The position numbers were made by a program, and so were the translations under genes. This document shows, in pieces, positions 42,845-43,371 of a DNA stretch of 43,371 bases. Numbering within the stretch: position 1 is the first letter of the stretch; the number at the start of each line of letters is the position of its first letter. This stretch comes from Eubacteriales bacterium (GTDB taxonomy: Bacteria; Bacillota; Clostridia; Lachnospirales; Lachnospiraceae), in contig JAUNAF010000009.1 of the NCBI GenBank assembly GCA_030527715.1, forward strand, positions 1 to 43,371. Reading direction: 5' to 3'. The notes under the pieces were generated by a model. That model searched no databases. It was not told where the DNA came from and saw only the letters and a program-made list of their open reading frames with translations.

Positions 42845-42873
42845 ATACTAACACGAGAAATCCTTTGATACAA
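42845..42873 (-). promoter_or_regulatory. Probable promoter of the AGCS gene
   Basis: Minus strand TTGTAT (42868-42873), a 17-bp spacer and TAGTAT (42845-42850), about 125 bp before the start codon. This implies a 5' leader of about 115 bases. Confidence 0.5.
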
Positions 42874-42932
42874 GATTTTATAAGATTTCTTATCTTGAAA
42901 ATTTCCTTTGTGTTTTATGTATATTTTTCATT

Positions 42933-42994
42933 AAAAAAGAAGCTGTGTATTTTGCAGATTTTCGTTTGCCGGGAAAACCTGCGGATACACAGCT
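42933..42994 (-). terminator. Minus-strand terminator-like hairpin
   Basis: agctgtgtat (42941-42950) pairs with atacacagct (42985-42994), with extra inner pairing tgcag/ctgc(g). On the minus strand it is followed by TCTTTTTT. It would end any transcript coming from 42995-43270 or read-through from the tRNA region. Confidence 0.7.
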
Positions 42995-43271
42995 CCTTAA
43001 AAAAAGAGAAAAAATATTATTGAGGGAGTACTTCGCAGCATGTGTGATGCTGCGAAGTGTGAGTTATGAAGTATATTAGCAGACTGCTAATATACAATTT
43101 TGAGTATAGAATGAAATTATGAGCAAATTATGATTATATATTTAACAAAATATAAAATTCAAGTTTATAAATTCGATTCTTTATGTATGCATTCTCACAG
43201 CCGCCAGAAGCCTGCCTTGTATACTGAGCAAACGAACATTCACCGAACACTCGCTTTACATGCCTGGCATG
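42995..43271. other. AT-rich non-coding stretch with two perfect hairpins
   Basis: No convincing gene. It holds a 12-bp perfect stem with a 5-base loop (43030-43058, arms acttcgcagcat/atgctgcgaagt) and, 12 bp further, a 25-bp near-perfect palindrome (43071-43095, arms gtatattagcag/ctgctaatatac around one A). A small structured RNA or a dispersed repeat is possible. Confidence 0.5.
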
Positions 43272-43308
43272 AAAAAAGATCTATGAAAGCATTGCCTTCA
43301 TAGATCCT
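43272..43308 (-). terminator. Terminator downstream of tRNA-Phe
   Basis: Minus strand GATCTATGAA pairs with TTCATAGATC, followed by TTTTTT. It begins about 10 bases after the tRNA 3' end. Confidence 0.87.
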
Positions 43309-43316
43309 TCGCTTCG

Positions 43317-43371
43317 TGCCCAGAACCGGAATCGAACCAGTGACACGAGGATTTTCAGTCCTCTGCTCTAC
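43317..43371 (-). tRNA. tRNA-Phe (GAA), 5' part outside window
   Basis: Minus strand shows the end of the D arm (GTAGAGC), the anticodon stem GAGGA/TCCTC with loop CTGAAAA (anticodon GAA), the T arm ACTGG-TTCGATT-CCGGT, and the acceptor strand TCTGGGC followed by A73. The 3' CCA is not encoded (CGA follows). The 5' acceptor strand and most of the D arm are beyond the window. Confidence 0.92.

Noticed and set aside
42832-43023. 63-codon plus-strand open frame
   Set aside because: It reads through the AGCS promoter and a terminator hairpin; composition is that of AT-rich non-coding DNA.

Overview
The window looks like the chromosome of a gut Firmicute of the family Lachnospiraceae, possibly Blautia or a close relative. 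This is inferred from gene content, AGGAGG-type ribosome binding sites, moderate G+C coding sequence with AT-rich gaps, and the types of solute-binding proteins and regulators. No rRNA is present to fix the genus. Almost all genes lie on the minus strand. The exceptions are an AraC-type regulator and one GH123-like enzyme.

Layout. (1) 1-3600: a copper module, csoR then a CopA-type P-type ATPase that runs off the left edge. Two CsoR-type operators sit in the csoR promoter, and the ATPase has at least two nearly identical C-terminal metal-binding domains. (2) 3604-3889: a regular array of inverted-repeat units with a 62-bp period and no gene. (3) 4054-9016: an aldolase plus TRAP transporter operon (aldolase, dctQ, dctM, dctP), ended by a strong terminator and divergent from an AraC regulator. 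(4) 9098-17771: a glycan-use locus. It contains a sugar ABC transporter (binding protein and two permeases), two GH123/DUF4091-type enzymes flanking it in divergent units, and a secreted vWA/Big2/L-type lectin protein. (5) 17866-18083: an array of TTACGGAA/TTCCGTAA inverted pairs that overlaps the end of an Orn/Lys/Arg decarboxylase gene. (6) 19746-38800: a 15-gene, same-strand, tightly packed cell-surface polysaccharide operon. It encodes Wzm/Wzt-type ABC export with a C-terminal Wzt domain, a giant methyltransferase/coiled-coil/two-glycosyltransferase protein, UDP-GlcNAc 2-epimerase, several GT2 enzymes, a TuaH-like GT, an LtaS-like phosphoglycerol transferase, a GtrB-like GT with a DUF2304 partner, a DUF2142 membrane protein, a secreted GDPD-like protein with an ILEI-like domain, and a secreted unknown. 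(7) 38845-43371: a predicted PD-(D/E)XK-like protein, a second TTACGGAA/TTCCGTAA array, a histidine phosphatase, an AGCS alanine/glycine symporter, a structured non-coding stretch, and the 3' part of tRNA-Phe(GAA) at the right edge.

How it works together. The TRAP operon probably imports an acidic sugar or keto acid and cleaves a 2-keto-3-deoxy intermediate. The ABC/GH123 locus probably imports amino-sugar oligosaccharides and trims terminal beta-GalNAc-like residues in the cytoplasm. The large operon makes, caps, exports and decorates a wall polysaccharide. The least explained signals are the three intergenic arrays. In them, short inverted motifs are kept at near-constant spacing although most of the DNA between them is not conserved.
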